In this document: in pieces, positions 33,057-42,055 of the stretch
Position numbering within the stretch: position 1 is the first letter of the stretch
How the letters are laid out: each line of letters starts with the position of its first letter
DNA from: an uncultured Eubacterium sp.
GTDB lineage: Bacteria; Bacillota; Clostridia; Lachnospirales; Lachnospiraceae
Direction: 5' to 3'
DNA: 64,000 nucleotides
NCBI GenBank assembly: GCA_910589665.1
Contig: CAJUTR010000001.1
Coordinates: 18,866 to 82,865 of the forward strand
Position numbers and translations under genes: made by a program
The notes under the pieces: model-generated
Database searches by the model: none
What the model was told of the DNA's origin: nothing
Seen by the model: only the letters and a program-made list of their open reading frames with translations

Positions 33057-33456
33057 ATCCTGCCCCTTTCTCCATGAAGTTGCCACACTTCCAAACGTGC
33101 CAGTGGTACAAGTATACCATACTCCCCACATAAAGTCCATTTTATGACGCAGCTTTTTCACGAGTCCCCGATTTTTTATTTGTTTAGGATTAGAAAGTGG
33201 CAAACTCGGGATCAAGTATGTAGAGAGTTTCATGATTTTTTATCTATGGTAATTGAAAAAATGGAAAATGAGTGTTACAATATACAAAAAGAAAGCTATA
33301 TGATATAAAACATTGTGATTGCATCATATCATGGAATTTTAAGCATATTGTAAATATAAAGACGATTCGGGGTGTGAGAGCGATTACTAATTTGGAAGGA
33401 TATAAGGGAATAGATATTATCAATCCATCTGTATGATTGGAAAGTGAGGGATGATT
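33057..33456. other. 400-base intergenic region between divergent small genes
   Basis: It holds the minus-strand promoter of the DUF5713-like gene at its left edge and otherwise AT-rich sequence without a credible gene, hairpin or repeat. A promoter for the small plus-strand gene must lie here, but no convincing -35/-10 pair was found. Confidence 0.5.
33111..33139 (-). promoter_or_regulatory. Promoter of the DUF5713-like gene
   Basis: On the minus strand TGGACT and TATACT are spaced by 17 bases, 55 bases upstream of the start codon. The -35 box is weak. Confidence 0.55.
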
Positions 33457-33648
33457 ATGGAAGCATTGGTTATTAGTCCTGATTTTACCATTGAGGATAT
33501 TCATAAGATCAGGGAACAGAATTATGAGCGTACAAAAGATATGACAGTAGTGGAAAAAATTGCTTACTACAATAATTCCGGTAAGGAAGCAGAAAGAGAA
33601 ATTGAACAGAGAAGGGCATTAAAGCGGAAAACTGTAGCGAGTATATAA
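33457..33648 (+). CDS. Small conserved-looking hypothetical protein
   Basis: The protein of 63 residues reads MEALVISPDFTIEDIHKIRE, then YERTKDMTVVEKIAYYNNSG and a basic tail. The regular charge pattern, a ribosome binding site (GTGAGGG) six bases before this ATG, and a terminator downstream support it as a real gene. The DFTIEDIHKIRE..NYE..K pattern is reminiscent of short proteins found near toxin-antitoxin loci in Clostridia, but no partner gene is visible here. Function unknown. Confidence 0.6.
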   Translation: MEALVISPDFTIEDIHKIREQNYERTKDMTVVEKIAYYNNSGKEAEREIEQRRALKRKTVASI

Positions 33649-33705
33649 AACTTAACATTTTGGATCAGTCAAACTGGTCGGAAAATAGAAATATTAAAAA
33701 CGTGG

Positions 33706-33744
33706 GAAGCACCAACGGGTCAATCATCGGAAGGTGCTTCTTTT
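33706..33744 (+). terminator. Terminator after the small hypothetical gene
   Basis: GAAGCACC and GGTGCTTC form an 8-bp stem followed by TTTT. Confidence 0.75.
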
Positions 33745-33817
33745 GCGTTTTGTTGCCTGTTATGGAGTTCAGTTGGAGAGTTCACGCTTTTTCACGAGAA
33801 TTGCATACCGCCGCTCC

Positions 33818-34327
33818 TCAGACCGGCGGCGCAAACAGCCCGATTGGTGGAGGGAACACGGTAAACACCGCAAACAGCAGCGTAACAGCGAGAAAGCCAA
33901 AATAGCAGAACCGGCACGACACATCCGCAAGCGCATTCCTGCGCAGCATAACATAACTAGCAGCATAAGCGAGAAACATCGAAATAAAATAGATCAGTAT
34001 ATTCATAACATCGCTGTTTTTCCCATACACACCCGTATACGTATAAAACAGGATCACGGTGAGTGCCATGCCGATCAGCGCCGAAACAAATTTCACGCAG
34101 ACAAAACCTGCGTACGTCTTACGAAAGATCAAAAATTCCCAAACAGAGAGAAGTAAAATCGGAAAAAAGATCAGTTTCAGATGCTCCCATGTCGATTCAT
34201 TAACCGGAAAAAATAATCCCGCCACCGGGTTTTCCCCGCTCCAGCCATACACGAAATGAAACAGCGTACCGAGTACGGAAGCTGCAAGGAAGCTGATCCA
34301 CTCAATTTTTTTCAATGAAGGTTTCAT
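33818..34327 (-). CDS. DUF6512-like integral membrane protein
   Basis: The 169-residue protein has about five hydrophobic helices. Its start shows KKIEWISFLAASVLGTLFHF, followed by the conserved-looking FFPVNESTWEHLKLIFFP and a middle FVSALIGMALTVILFYTYTG. This fits the DUF6512 membrane family of unknown function. AAGGAG lies seven bases upstream of the start. It is divergent from nrdD; the 278-base gap between them carries the nrdD promoter and a palindrome. Confidence 0.72.
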   Translation of the reverse strand: MKPSLKKIEWISFLAASVLGTLFHFVYGWSGENPVAGLFFPVNESTWEHLKLIFFPILLLSVWEFLIFRKTYAGFVCVKFVSALIGMALTVILFYTYTGVYGKNSDVMNILIYFISMFLAYAASYVMLRRNALADVSCRFCYFGFLAVTLLFAVFTVFPPPIGLFAPPV

Positions 34328-34503
34328 AAATACTCCTTAACCATTTTTTTGTGTATTGTATGCGTGTCTGTAAAAAATATGTATCCGCAGGGAAGATCAA
34401 TATGCAAACATCGGCATGTGGGATCGGCGTGCCATTTGCCCCAAACGCCGCTATCCGCGCCGCCTGACTGCCTTTCTACAACTTTAGACTGACCACATGA
34501 TAT

Positions 34504-34524
34504 TGTATTTTGTCATAAAATACA
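34504..34524. promoter_or_regulatory. 21-bp perfect palindrome upstream of nrdD
   Basis: TGTATTTT-GTCAT-AAAATACA has two perfect 8-bp arms and ends 22 bases upstream of the nrdD -35 box. The position suits an activator or repressor of ribonucleotide reductase expression. It does not resemble an NrdR box. Confidence 0.4.
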
Positions 34525-34546
34525 GAAAAAAATTTACAAGATATAG

Positions 34547-34575
34547 TAGACAGCAAATGGAGTTAATGGTATAAT
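34547..34575 (+). promoter_or_regulatory. Sigma-A promoter of nrdD
   Basis: TAGACA and TATAAT are separated by 17 bases, 30 bases before the first possible start codon. Confidence 0.8.
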
Positions 34576-34605
34576 ACTCCAAGTAGCGGCGGGAAGGGAA
34601 ATGGA

Positions 34606-36759
34606 ATGGTTTTTGAAAGGAAGGGTACCGAGGTGAAGGTAATAAAGAGAGACGGTCGTGTCGTGGATTATAACAGAAATAAGATCCTTGTGGCAGTCCG
34701 GAAAGCAAATGCGGAAGTAGAAAAGTTTGAAAAAGTGTCGGAAGACGACATTGACGGGATCATTGCCAGTATTGAAAATTCGGGCCGGGAAACGGTGCAG
34801 GTGGAAGATATCCAGGATATGATCGAACAGAAGCTGATGGCGGCGGGTAAGTTTGTGCTGGCAAAGACCTATATCATTTACCGGTATACGAGAGAACTTG
34901 TGCGCAAGGCCAATACGACGGATGATTCGATCATGAGCCTGATCCAGAACAGCAACAAAGATGTGATGGAAGAAAATTCGAATAAAAATGCCTACATTGC
35001 TTCCACGCAGCGCGATCTGATCGCGGGAGAGGTGTCAAAGGATCTGACAAAGCGTGTCCTCCTGCCGGAAAAGGTCGTAAAGGCACATGAGGAAGGCGTG
35101 CTGCATTTCCACGATATGGATTACTTCGTACAGCCGATCTTCAACTGCTGTCTGATCAACATCGGGGACATGCTGGAAAATGGTACGGTGATGAATGGGA
35201 AACTGATCGAGAGCCCGAAGAGTTTCCAGGTCGCGTGTACGGTCGTGACACAGGTGATCGCCGCCGTCGCGAGCAGCCAGTACGGCGGGCAGTCGGTGGA
35301 CATACGGCATCTCGGGAAATATTTACGGAAGAGTGCGGACAAATACCGCGCGAGATATAACGAACGGTTTGGCGGGACGCTTGATCAGGACGTGATCGAA
35401 AAAATGGTGGAAGAGCGCGTTCACGACGAACTCCGCTCCGGCGTCCAGACGATCCAGTATCAGATCAATACGCTGATGACGACGAACGGGCAGTCGCCGT
35501 TTGTCACGCTGTTTTTGAATCTGGACAAGAACGATGAATACATAGAGGAAAATGCAGAGATCATCGAGGAGGTTCTCCGCCAGCGGCTTGAGGGGATCAA
35601 AAATGAAAAGGGCGTTTATGTGACGCCGGCCTTTCCGAAACTGATCTATGTGTTGGACGAGCACAATTGTTTAAAAGGCGGTAAATATGACTATATTACA
35701 AAATTAGCCGTGCAGTGTTCAGCAAAACGGCTGTACCCGGACTATATTTCGGCCAAGAAAATGCGTGAGAATTATGAGGGAAATGTATTCAGCTGTATGG
35801 GATGCCGGAGCTTTCTCTCCTCCTGGCAGGATGAAAACGGGACATACAAATGGGAGGGGCGTTTTAATCAGGGGGTAGTCAGCCTGAACCTTCCGCAGAT
35901 CGGTATTATGGCAAAAGACAACGAGGAGTACTTCTGGCAGCTTTTGGAGGAGAGGCTTTCGCTGTGCTTTGAGGCGCTGATGTGCCGCCACCACGCGCTG
36001 GAGGGAGTGACGTCAGATGTCAGTCCGATCCATTGGCAGTATGGGGCGATCGCGAGGCTCGGAAAGGGAGAAAAGATCGACAAGCTCCTGCATGACGGAT
36101 ATTCTACGATTTCGCTCGGTTATATCGGCTTATACGAAGTGACGAAACTGATGACCGGCGAGAGCCACACGACCGAGAAGGGAAGTAAATTTGCACTCAA
36201 GGTGATGAACCGCCTGCGTCGTGCGACCGATACGTGGAAAGAGGAAACCGGGCTCGGGTTCGGGTTATATGGGACGCCGGCCGAGTCGCTCTGCTATCGG
36301 TTTGCCGAGATTGATAAGAGACGGTTTGGCGAGATCGAGGATGTGACGGACAAAGGGTATTATACGAATTCCTATCATATCGATGTGCGCGAGGAGATCG
36401 ATGCCTTCCGGAAGTTCCAGTTCGAGAGCCAGTTCCAGACGATTTCTTCCGGTGGGGCGATCTCGTATGTGGAGATCCCCAATCTGCAGCACAATCTGCC
36501 GGCGCTCGAGGAACTTGTCAAATTTATATATGATAACATCCAGTATGCGGAGTTTAATACGAAATCCGACTACTGCCATGTGTGCGGGTTTGACGGCGAG
36601 ATCATCATAAACGAGAATCAGGAGTGGGAATGCCCGAACTGCGGCAATAAAGACCACAATAAAATGAATGTGACAAGGCGGACGTGCGGTTATCTGGGGG
36701 AAAATTTCTGGAATGTCGGAAAGACGAAAGAGATTGGCTCCAGGGTGCTCCATATTTAG
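34606..36759 (+). CDS. nrdD: Anaerobic (class III) ribonucleoside-triphosphate reductase
   Basis: This glycyl-radical enzyme makes dNTPs from NTPs without oxygen. The 717-residue protein has an N-terminal ATP-cone (KVIKRDGRVVDYNRNKI) for allosteric control, a large barrel domain, the C-terminal zinc site (CHVCG and CPNCG) and the radical motif RRTCGYLGENFW with Gly near residue 695. The conserved N-terminus begins about nine residues in, so a GTG start at 34633 (AAGGAAGGG seven bases upstream) is a real alternative to the ATG used. It is followed by its activase nrdG. Strictly anaerobic or facultative growth is implied. Confidence 0.96.
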   Translation: MVFERKGTEVKVIKRDGRVVDYNRNKILVAVRKANAEVEKFEKVSEDDIDGIIASIENSGRETVQVEDIQDMIEQKLMAAGKFVLAKTYIIYRYTRELVRKANTTDDSIMSLIQNSNKDVMEENSNKNAYIASTQRDLIAGEVSKDLTKRVLLPEKVVKAHEEGVLHFHDMDYFVQPIFNCCLINIGDMLENGTVMNGKLIESPKSFQVACTVVTQVIAAVASSQYGGQSVDIRHLGKYLRKSADKYRARYNERFGGTLDQDVIEKMVEERVHDELRSGVQTIQYQINTLMTTNGQSPFVTLFLNLDKNDEYIEENAEIIEEVLRQRLEGIKNEKGVYVTPAFPKLIYVLDEHNCLKGGKYDYITKLAVQCSAKRLYPDYISAKKMRENYEGNVFSCMGCRSFLSSWQDENGTYKWEGRFNQGVVSLNLPQIGIMAKDNEEYFWQLLEERLSLCFEALMCRHHALEGVTSDVSPIHWQYGAIARLGKGEKIDKLLHDGYSTISLGYIGLYEVTKLMTGESHTTEKGSKFALKVMNRLRRATDTWKEETGLGFGLYGTPAESLCYRFAEIDKRRFGEIEDVTDKGYYTNSYHIDVREEIDAFRKFQFESQFQTISSGGAISYVEIPNLQHNLPALEELVKFIYDNIQYAEFNTKSDYCHVCGFDGEIIINENQEWECPNCGNKDHNKMNVTRRTCGYLGENFWNVGKTKEIGSRVLHI

Positions 36760-36782
36760 TGCGAATGAAAGGGAGTTTGGAA

Positions 36783-37316
36783 TTGAATTATGCACAGATC
36801 AAGCAGTACGATGTGGCGAACGGGCCGGGTGTACGCGTGTCATTGTTCGTGAGCGGCTGTACACATCACTGCAAAAACTGTTTTAATCAGGAAACATGGG
36901 ATTTTTCGTATGGAAAACCCTTTACGGAAAAAGAGAAGGAAACGATCCTGACGTTTTTGGAACCCGATCATATCGCGGGTTTGTCCCTGCTCGGAGGGGA
37001 GCCGTTTGAAAAGGTCAATCAGGAGGGACTTCTGCCCCTGCTGCGGGAGGTACATGAAACGTTCCCGCAAAAAACGATCTGGTGTTATTCCGGGTATCTG
37101 TTTGACAAACAGATTTTGGGAGAAATGTGCCAGAAATGGGAGATGACCAAGGAGATGCTCTCGTATCTGGATATTCTGGTAGATGGAAGATTTGTCGAAG
37201 AGAAAAAAAATCTGAAACTGCGGTTTCGCGGCTCGGAAAACCAGCGGATCATTGATGTGAAACGATCACTCGCGCAGGGGACGGTCATCCACTGGGAGGG
37301 CGAGAACGAGCGCTGA
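36783..37316 (+). CDS. nrdG: Anaerobic ribonucleotide reductase activating protein (radical SAM)
   Basis: NrdG uses S-adenosylmethionine and a 4Fe-4S cluster to form the glycyl radical on NrdD. The 177-residue protein shows LNYAQIKQYDVANGPGVRVS at its start, the cluster motif CTHHCKNC, and LSLLGGEPF. The family normally begins at this Asn-Tyr-Ala segment. The TTG at 36783 is chosen because AAAGGGAG sits seven bases upstream; the upstream in-frame ATG at 36765 has no such site. It lies 23 bases after nrdD and belongs to its operon. Confidence 0.93.
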   Translation: MNYAQIKQYDVANGPGVRVSLFVSGCTHHCKNCFNQETWDFSYGKPFTEKEKETILTFLEPDHIAGLSLLGGEPFEKVNQEGLLPLLREVHETFPQKTIWCYSGYLFDKQILGEMCQKWEMTKEMLSYLDILVDGRFVEEKKNLKLRFRGSENQRIIDVKRSLAQGTVIHWEGENER

Positions 37317-37349
37317 GGAAAGCAGCGCAGAAATGAGGAAAATTTGAAC

Positions 37350-37811
37350 ATGGAACCAGTTATATTGGATACGGTAAAAGTTGAGTTTATCAAACTGGAT
37401 AAAAAAGCGACAGTCCCGACGTACGGAACTGCGTTTTCGGCGGGCGCCGATCTGTACGCCTGTATGGACGAGCCGATCACGATCCGGGCCGGAGAGACGG
37501 CTCTGATCCATACCGGGATCGCGATGGCCATTCCGGCCGGGCTGGCGGGACTCATCTATGCGAGGAGCGGCCTGGCCTGTAAAAAAGGACTGGCGCCGGC
37601 AAACAAAGTAGGAGTCATTGATTCTGACTACCGGGGAGAGATCATGGTGGCGCTGCATAACCACTCATCACAGGACATTTTAGTCGAGAGCGGCGAGCGG
37701 GTAGCGCAGATGATCCTTACCCCGTATTTCACGGCGGCGTATACGGAAGTAGAACAACTGGATGAGACGGTGCGCGGCAGCGGCGGTTTTGGATCGACAG
37801 GGGTCAGATAG
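37350..37811 (+). CDS. dut: dUTP diphosphatase
   Basis: The enzyme hydrolyses dUTP to dUMP, supplying the dTMP precursor and keeping uracil out of DNA. The 153-residue trimeric-type dUTPase has its motifs in order: AGADLYAC, ARSGLACKKG, KVGVIDSDYRGEI, GERVAQMIL and the C-terminal GSGGFGSTG that closes over the active site. The ATG is preceded by a leader GCAGAAATGAGG shared with two other genes in the window. The nrdD-nrdG-dut grouping links dNTP synthesis and sanitation. Confidence 0.96.
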   Translation: MEPVILDTVKVEFIKLDKKATVPTYGTAFSAGADLYACMDEPITIRAGETALIHTGIAMAIPAGLAGLIYARSGLACKKGLAPANKVGVIDSDYRGEIMVALHNHSSQDILVESGERVAQMILTPYFTAAYTEVEQLDETVRGSGGFGSTGVR

Positions 37812-37866
37812 GAAACGCGATCGCTGGTTTCCGTCCGTCTATTTCATGATGTGCAGGAAGTGTGAC

Positions 37867-39903
37867 ATGGATTATAACGATAGCATACGCGCGGTAAAAG
37901 GTGTGGGGGAAAAAGCGGAGCAGCGGTTCGCGAAGCTTCAGATAAGGGAAGTCGGGGATCTGCTCGAACACTATCCGCGGGATTACGATGAATTTCACGA
38001 TACGGTCCCCATCCGTACGCTCGAAGAGGGCAAACGGATGGCGATCGAGGGCGTACTCCGCCGGAAACCGACGGTCAGGAATACGTCCCGTATAAAGATC
38101 ATTACGGCATTGTTTGAAGATGAGACCGGCACCGTGCAGGTCACATGGTTCAACATGCCGTTTTTGGCGAGCCGGTTACATATGGGTACGAGGTATCTGC
38201 TGCGCGGCCAGGTCGGACGCGTGAACGGGAAACTCGTGCTGGAGCAGCCGAAGATGTACTCGAAAAATGAATTTTATAAAAATGTCGGGAAGATGCTGCC
38301 CATTTACCCCCTCACGGCGGGACTCACAAATGTACAGGTGACAAAAGCCGTCAAACAGGCGCTGTCTGAGTGTGAGGGCATCGCAGAGTTTCTTCCGCCA
38401 GAGATCCGGAAACGGCATGATCTCATCGGTTATCGCAAAGCCGTGCAGGACATCCATTTTCCGAAAAACCGCATCGAGTTTTACCAGGCCAGGAGGCGCC
38501 TCGTCTTTGATGAATTATTTTTATACCAGGCAGCGCTGCGGGCGATCCGCGTGCGCAATGACCGGGAGAGCAGCCATGTGATGGCATACTGCGAAGAACT
38601 CGATTCGCTTCGGCAGTCACTCCCTTTTGCCCTGACGAACGCGCAGGAAAACGTATTATCTGAGATCTTGTCTGACCTGACAGGCGGCCATGTCATGAAC
38701 CGGCTCGTACAGGGAGACGTCGGCTCGGGAAAGACTGTGGTCGCGGTGATGGCACTCTATCTGACCGTTTGTAACGGGGGACAGGGGGCGTTCATGGTGC
38801 CGACTGAGGTGCTTGCGTCCCAGCACTTCGCGTCGCTGCAAAAGATGCTCGGGCCATTTGGCGTGCGGATCGGACTGCTCACCGGTTCGCTCACGGCGAA
38901 ACAAAAGCGCGAGGGGAAGAAGATGCTGGCAGCCGGTGAGTGGGATGTCGTTGTGGGAACGCACGCGATCGTGCAGGACAATGTGCAGTTTCACGATCTG
39001 GCGCTCGTGATCACCGACGAGCAGCACCGGTTCGGTGTAAGACAGCGCGAATTATTATCTGAAAAAGGGACGGAACCGCACGTACTGGCGATGAGCGCGA
39101 CGCCGATACCGAGAACGCTGGCGCTCGTCCTATACGGGGATATGGATCTGTCGGTGATGGATGAGCGCCCGGCGGACCGCCTGCCCGTGAAAAACTGCGT
39201 CGTCGGGACGGAGTTTCGGCCAAACGCCTATCATTTTATGAAAGAGCAGATCGATCTGGGGCATCAGATCTATATTATCTGTCCGATGGTCGAGGAAAAT
39301 GAGGAGTCCGAGCTGGAAAGTGTGATGATCTACGCCGACCGGCTGCGGGAAGGATTTCGCGGCGCGGTTTCGGTGGACAGTCTCCACGGAAAGATGAAAC
39401 CGCAGGAAAAAAGCGAAGTGATGGAACGGTTTGCTGAGGGAAAGACAGATATTCTAGTGTCCACGACCGTGATCGAGGTCGGGATCGACGTGCCGAACGC
39501 AACGGTGATGATGATCGAGAATGCCGAGCGGTTTGGCCTGGCCCAGCTCCATCAGCTGCGCGGGCGCGTCGGGCGCGGGGCGGCGCAGTCGTACTGTATC
39601 CTCATGTATGGCAGGGAAAGTAAAGAAGGAAAGGAGAGACTCTCGATCCTTGCCCAGTCGAATGACGGGTTCAAGATCGCCGAGGAGGATTTGAAACTGC
39701 GGGGGCAGGGAGATTTTTTCGGTGTGATGCAGAGCGGCGATAAGCTGTTTAAACTGGCCGATATTTACGAAGATGCGAAAATCCTTACGGCGGCGCATGA
39801 GGAGGCGGGGAGGTACGCATTTGATGAGATCAGCCGGTTTTACAAGAAGAATAAGAGACTGATGGAAAAACTGGAGCATTATATGGGGGAAGTCCCGCTG
39901 TAG
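37867..39903 (+). CDS. recG: ATP-dependent DNA helicase RecG
   Basis: RecG reverses stalled replication forks and remodels Holliday junctions. The 678-residue protein has an N-terminal wedge (OB-fold) domain (about 55-150), then helicase motifs: Walker A GDVGSGKT, the DEQH box (ITDEQHRFGVRQ), SATPIPRT, and the C-terminal half with LHGKMKPQEK, STTVIEVGIDVPNA and QLRGRVGRG. The start at 37867 has AGGAAG six bases upstream, 55 bases after dut; longer upstream reading overlaps dut and is not conserved. Confidence 0.97.
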   Translation: MDYNDSIRAVKGVGEKAEQRFAKLQIREVGDLLEHYPRDYDEFHDTVPIRTLEEGKRMAIEGVLRRKPTVRNTSRIKIITALFEDETGTVQVTWFNMPFLASRLHMGTRYLLRGQVGRVNGKLVLEQPKMYSKNEFYKNVGKMLPIYPLTAGLTNVQVTKAVKQALSECEGIAEFLPPEIRKRHDLIGYRKAVQDIHFPKNRIEFYQARRRLVFDELFLYQAALRAIRVRNDRESSHVMAYCEELDSLRQSLPFALTNAQENVLSEILSDLTGGHVMNRLVQGDVGSGKTVVAVMALYLTVCNGGQGAFMVPTEVLASQHFASLQKMLGPFGVRIGLLTGSLTAKQKREGKKMLAAGEWDVVVGTHAIVQDNVQFHDLALVITDEQHRFGVRQRELLSEKGTEPHVLAMSATPIPRTLALVLYGDMDLSVMDERPADRLPVKNCVVGTEFRPNAYHFMKEQIDLGHQIYIICPMVEENEESELESVMIYADRLREGFRGAVSVDSLHGKMKPQEKSEVMERFAEGKTDILVSTTVIEVGIDVPNATVMMIENAERFGLAQLHQLRGRVGRGAAQSYCILMYGRESKEGKERLSILAQSNDGFKIAEEDLKLRGQGDFFGVMQSGDKLFKLADIYEDAKILTAAHEEAGRYAFDEISRFYKKNKRLMEKLEHYMGEVPL

Positions 39904-39910
39904 GATGCCG

Positions 39911-39939
39911 TTGCTATTTGCCGAACACTGTGCTATAAT
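39911..39939 (+). promoter_or_regulatory. Sigma-A promoter for the DUF3237-like secreted protein
   Basis: TTGCTA and TATAAT are separated by 17 bases, 57 bases before the start codon. Confidence 0.72.
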
Positions 39940-39996
39940 CAGTTTAAAAGTTTTCACAAATAGTGCAGCTTACGAGTTTGCGGATGGAGGGAAGAG

Positions 39997-41334
39997 ATGA
40001 AAAAAATTTTATGTTTGGCGTTATCGGCTCTGTTGGTCGTTGTAAACGCATATCCGGCGGCAGCAGCAAAAAAGGCGTCGCTGTCTTTTAAAAAGATAAC
40101 ATTGCAGGAAGGAAAAACGAAAAAGATTACGATTAAAAATAAAATAAAAAAAGCCGTTTATACCTATCAGTCTTCTTCGAAGAAAATAGCCTCCGTCAGT
40201 AAAAAGGGAGTCATAACGGCGAAGAAGTATGGAAAAACAAGGATTACCGTGTCCGAGCGTTTGAAAAAAGGTTCGAAAAATAAAAAACGAAAAGTAGGGG
40301 TGGTCGTTGTGACCTGTACGAAAAAGAAAATACAGAAACCGACTACATCTCCGTCGGTTTCCGCAGTTCCAGCCGTGACAGCTCCATCACCTGTGCCGAC
40401 GGGGGTTCCGCAGACACCGACACAAGTTCCTTCGTCCGAATCGCCGAAACCAATGGAAACGCCTGTGCCGACACCGGATCTTTATACGGCACCGGTGATG
40501 TCAGTCCGTGTCACCGATCAGGAGAAGTATTCGGTAGACGGCACTACGTGTCATGTCGATATGCAGTATTTTACAGGTGATGCGTCAGGAGACTATTTTT
40601 CAGGAAGTACGAAAGGTAAGGGAACGACGGTCATCAAGGAATATAAAGACGGCACAAAACAGTCATGCGCCCGGTACATCCTTTCGGGAACCGATGCGGA
40701 TGGTAAAACGTGTTCCCTTTTTATTGAGGATAACGGAACGGCGGATGACGAGGGAAATACCGTGACAAAGCCGACTATCATTACAGACAGCCAAGCGTTG
40801 TCATGGCTTGAGACGGCGGATCTGCAGGGAAGGATCACCGATCACGGAAACGGGGAGAAAACGATCGATATACGCTGGAATGAGTCACAGACGGAACCGA
40901 TACCGCCGCGCGAAGTAGTCCGGCCGGATGAGAGCCAGTCATATCCAAATGAGATCTTTACGTTTATGATAGATATAGGAAGTACCTCTTCCGTAAAGGG
41001 AACGGCCGGAAGCGCATCGATGATCCAGTTCAAAGCATCATCGGACTGCCCGAATTTTAAGGGAACGATCGTGTCTGACTCTGTGGATACCAGACTCAAA
41101 TATAACGGTCAGATCGAAACGCTTTCCGCCCGGTATATCCTGACTGGGGAAGATGCAGAGGGAAACCCGTGCAGTATTTATGTAGAAAACAACGGCATCG
41201 ACGATAATGGCATGGTGACGGAGCCGCTTATCATCACGGACAACCCAGCGTTTGCCTGGGTAGAGAGTGCGAAACTCCACGGTACGGTAAGCTGGTCGCC
41301 GAAACTGACGATCCATGTGTCGGCGGCGGAATGA
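39997..41334 (+). CDS. Secreted protein: Lys-rich Ig-like domain plus two DUF3237-like repeats
   Basis: The 445-residue protein starts with a signal peptide (ILCLALSALLVVVNAYPAAAA). A Lys-rich Ig/Big_2-like domain (about 25-110: SSKKIASVSKKGVITAKKYG) resembles the N-terminal domain of the giant protein at 20665. A Pro/Thr linker follows (about 115-160), then two related domains (about 170-300 and 320-440). Each has G(T/D)..S....F(K/S)G, an ARYIL(S/T)G(T/E)DA(D/E)G..CS(L/I)(F/Y)(I/V)E(D/N)NG core and (P/L)(T/I)IITD..A..W(L/V)E(T/S)A.L.G. This core resembles DUF3237. No anchor motif is visible. Function unknown. Confidence 0.78.
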   Translation: MKKILCLALSALLVVVNAYPAAAAKKASLSFKKITLQEGKTKKITIKNKIKKAVYTYQSSSKKIASVSKKGVITAKKYGKTRITVSERLKKGSKNKKRKVGVVVVTCTKKKIQKPTTSPSVSAVPAVTAPSPVPTGVPQTPTQVPSSESPKPMETPVPTPDLYTAPVMSVRVTDQEKYSVDGTTCHVDMQYFTGDASGDYFSGSTKGKGTTVIKEYKDGTKQSCARYILSGTDADGKTCSLFIEDNGTADDEGNTVTKPTIITDSQALSWLETADLQGRITDHGNGEKTIDIRWNESQTEPIPPREVVRPDESQSYPNEIFTFMIDIGSTSSVKGTAGSASMIQFKASSDCPNFKGTIVSDSVDTRLKYNGQIETLSARYILTGEDAEGNPCSIYVENNGIDDNGMVTEPLIITDNPAFAWVESAKLHGTVSWSPKLTIHVSAAE

Positions 41335-41370
41335 TAAGGTGAGCCAGTGTTTGCGGCATTAAAGTTTCTC

Positions 41371-41399
41371 TTGATAAAAAGTGTGTTATCATTTATAAT
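41371..41399 (+). promoter_or_regulatory. Sigma-A promoter of rsmD
   Basis: TTGATA and TATAAT are separated by 17 bases, 44 bases upstream of the start codon. Confidence 0.78.
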
Positions 41400-41443
41400 G
41401 TGAAAGACGAAAAGGAATTCAAGTTTGAAAGCGAGGAGAAGGT

Positions 41444-42019
41444 ATGCGTGTCATTGCGGGAACGGCGAGACGGCTCCCATTGGTCGCACCGGAAGGAAAA
41501 GATACGAGGCCGACGACCGACCGGATCAAGGAGACGCTGTTCAACATCATCCAGGATGATATACCGGGAAGTCTATTTTTGGATTTGTTCAGCGGCAGCG
41601 GCGCGATCGGCATCGAGGCGCTGAGCCGGGGGGCAAAGCAGGCGTGGCTCGTCGAATTTGGAAGAGAACCGCTGAAATGTATCCGGGCAAATCTGGCGAA
41701 GACGCGTTTGGAAGCGCAGGCGGTCGTGCTCCCGATCGAGGTGACATATGCCATATCCAAACTAGAAAAAGAGGGCAGGCAGTTTGATGTTGTTTATGCC
41801 GACCCTCCGTATAAAAAGAAATTTGAAGCAAAGATCGTACAAATGCTGGCCCGCTCCGGCATCGTGAAAGAAGGCACACTCGTGATCCTGGAGTCAGCGC
41901 TGGACACGGCGGTGGACTATGTAGACGAAGACGTATTTGAACTGGTAAGAGTGAAGCAGTATAAAACGAATCAGCATGTGTTTTTGCGAGTGCGGGAAAC
42001 GCAGCGCTCCTCTTTCTAA
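41444..42019 (+). CDS. rsmD: 16S rRNA (guanine-966-N2)-methyltransferase RsmD
   Basis: The enzyme methylates G966 of 16S rRNA in the 30S subunit. The 191-residue SAM-dependent methyltransferase starts with the family signature MRVIAGTARRLPLVAPEG and TRPTTDRIKETLFNI, has FLDLFSGSGAIGIEALSRGA (SAM site) and the catalytic motif ADPPY. GAGGAG precedes the ATG. In many Clostridia coaD follows rsmD; here a coiled-coil protein gene follows instead. Confidence 0.95.
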   Translation: MRVIAGTARRLPLVAPEGKDTRPTTDRIKETLFNIIQDDIPGSLFLDLFSGSGAIGIEALSRGAKQAWLVEFGREPLKCIRANLAKTRLEAQAVVLPIEVTYAISKLEKEGRQFDVVYADPPYKKKFEAKIVQMLARSGIVKEGTLVILESALDTAVDYVDEDVFELVRVKQYKTNQHVFLRVRETQRSSF

Positions 42020-42055
42020 CGTTTTACCATGAGGGAAAGGAATAGGTAATCATTT

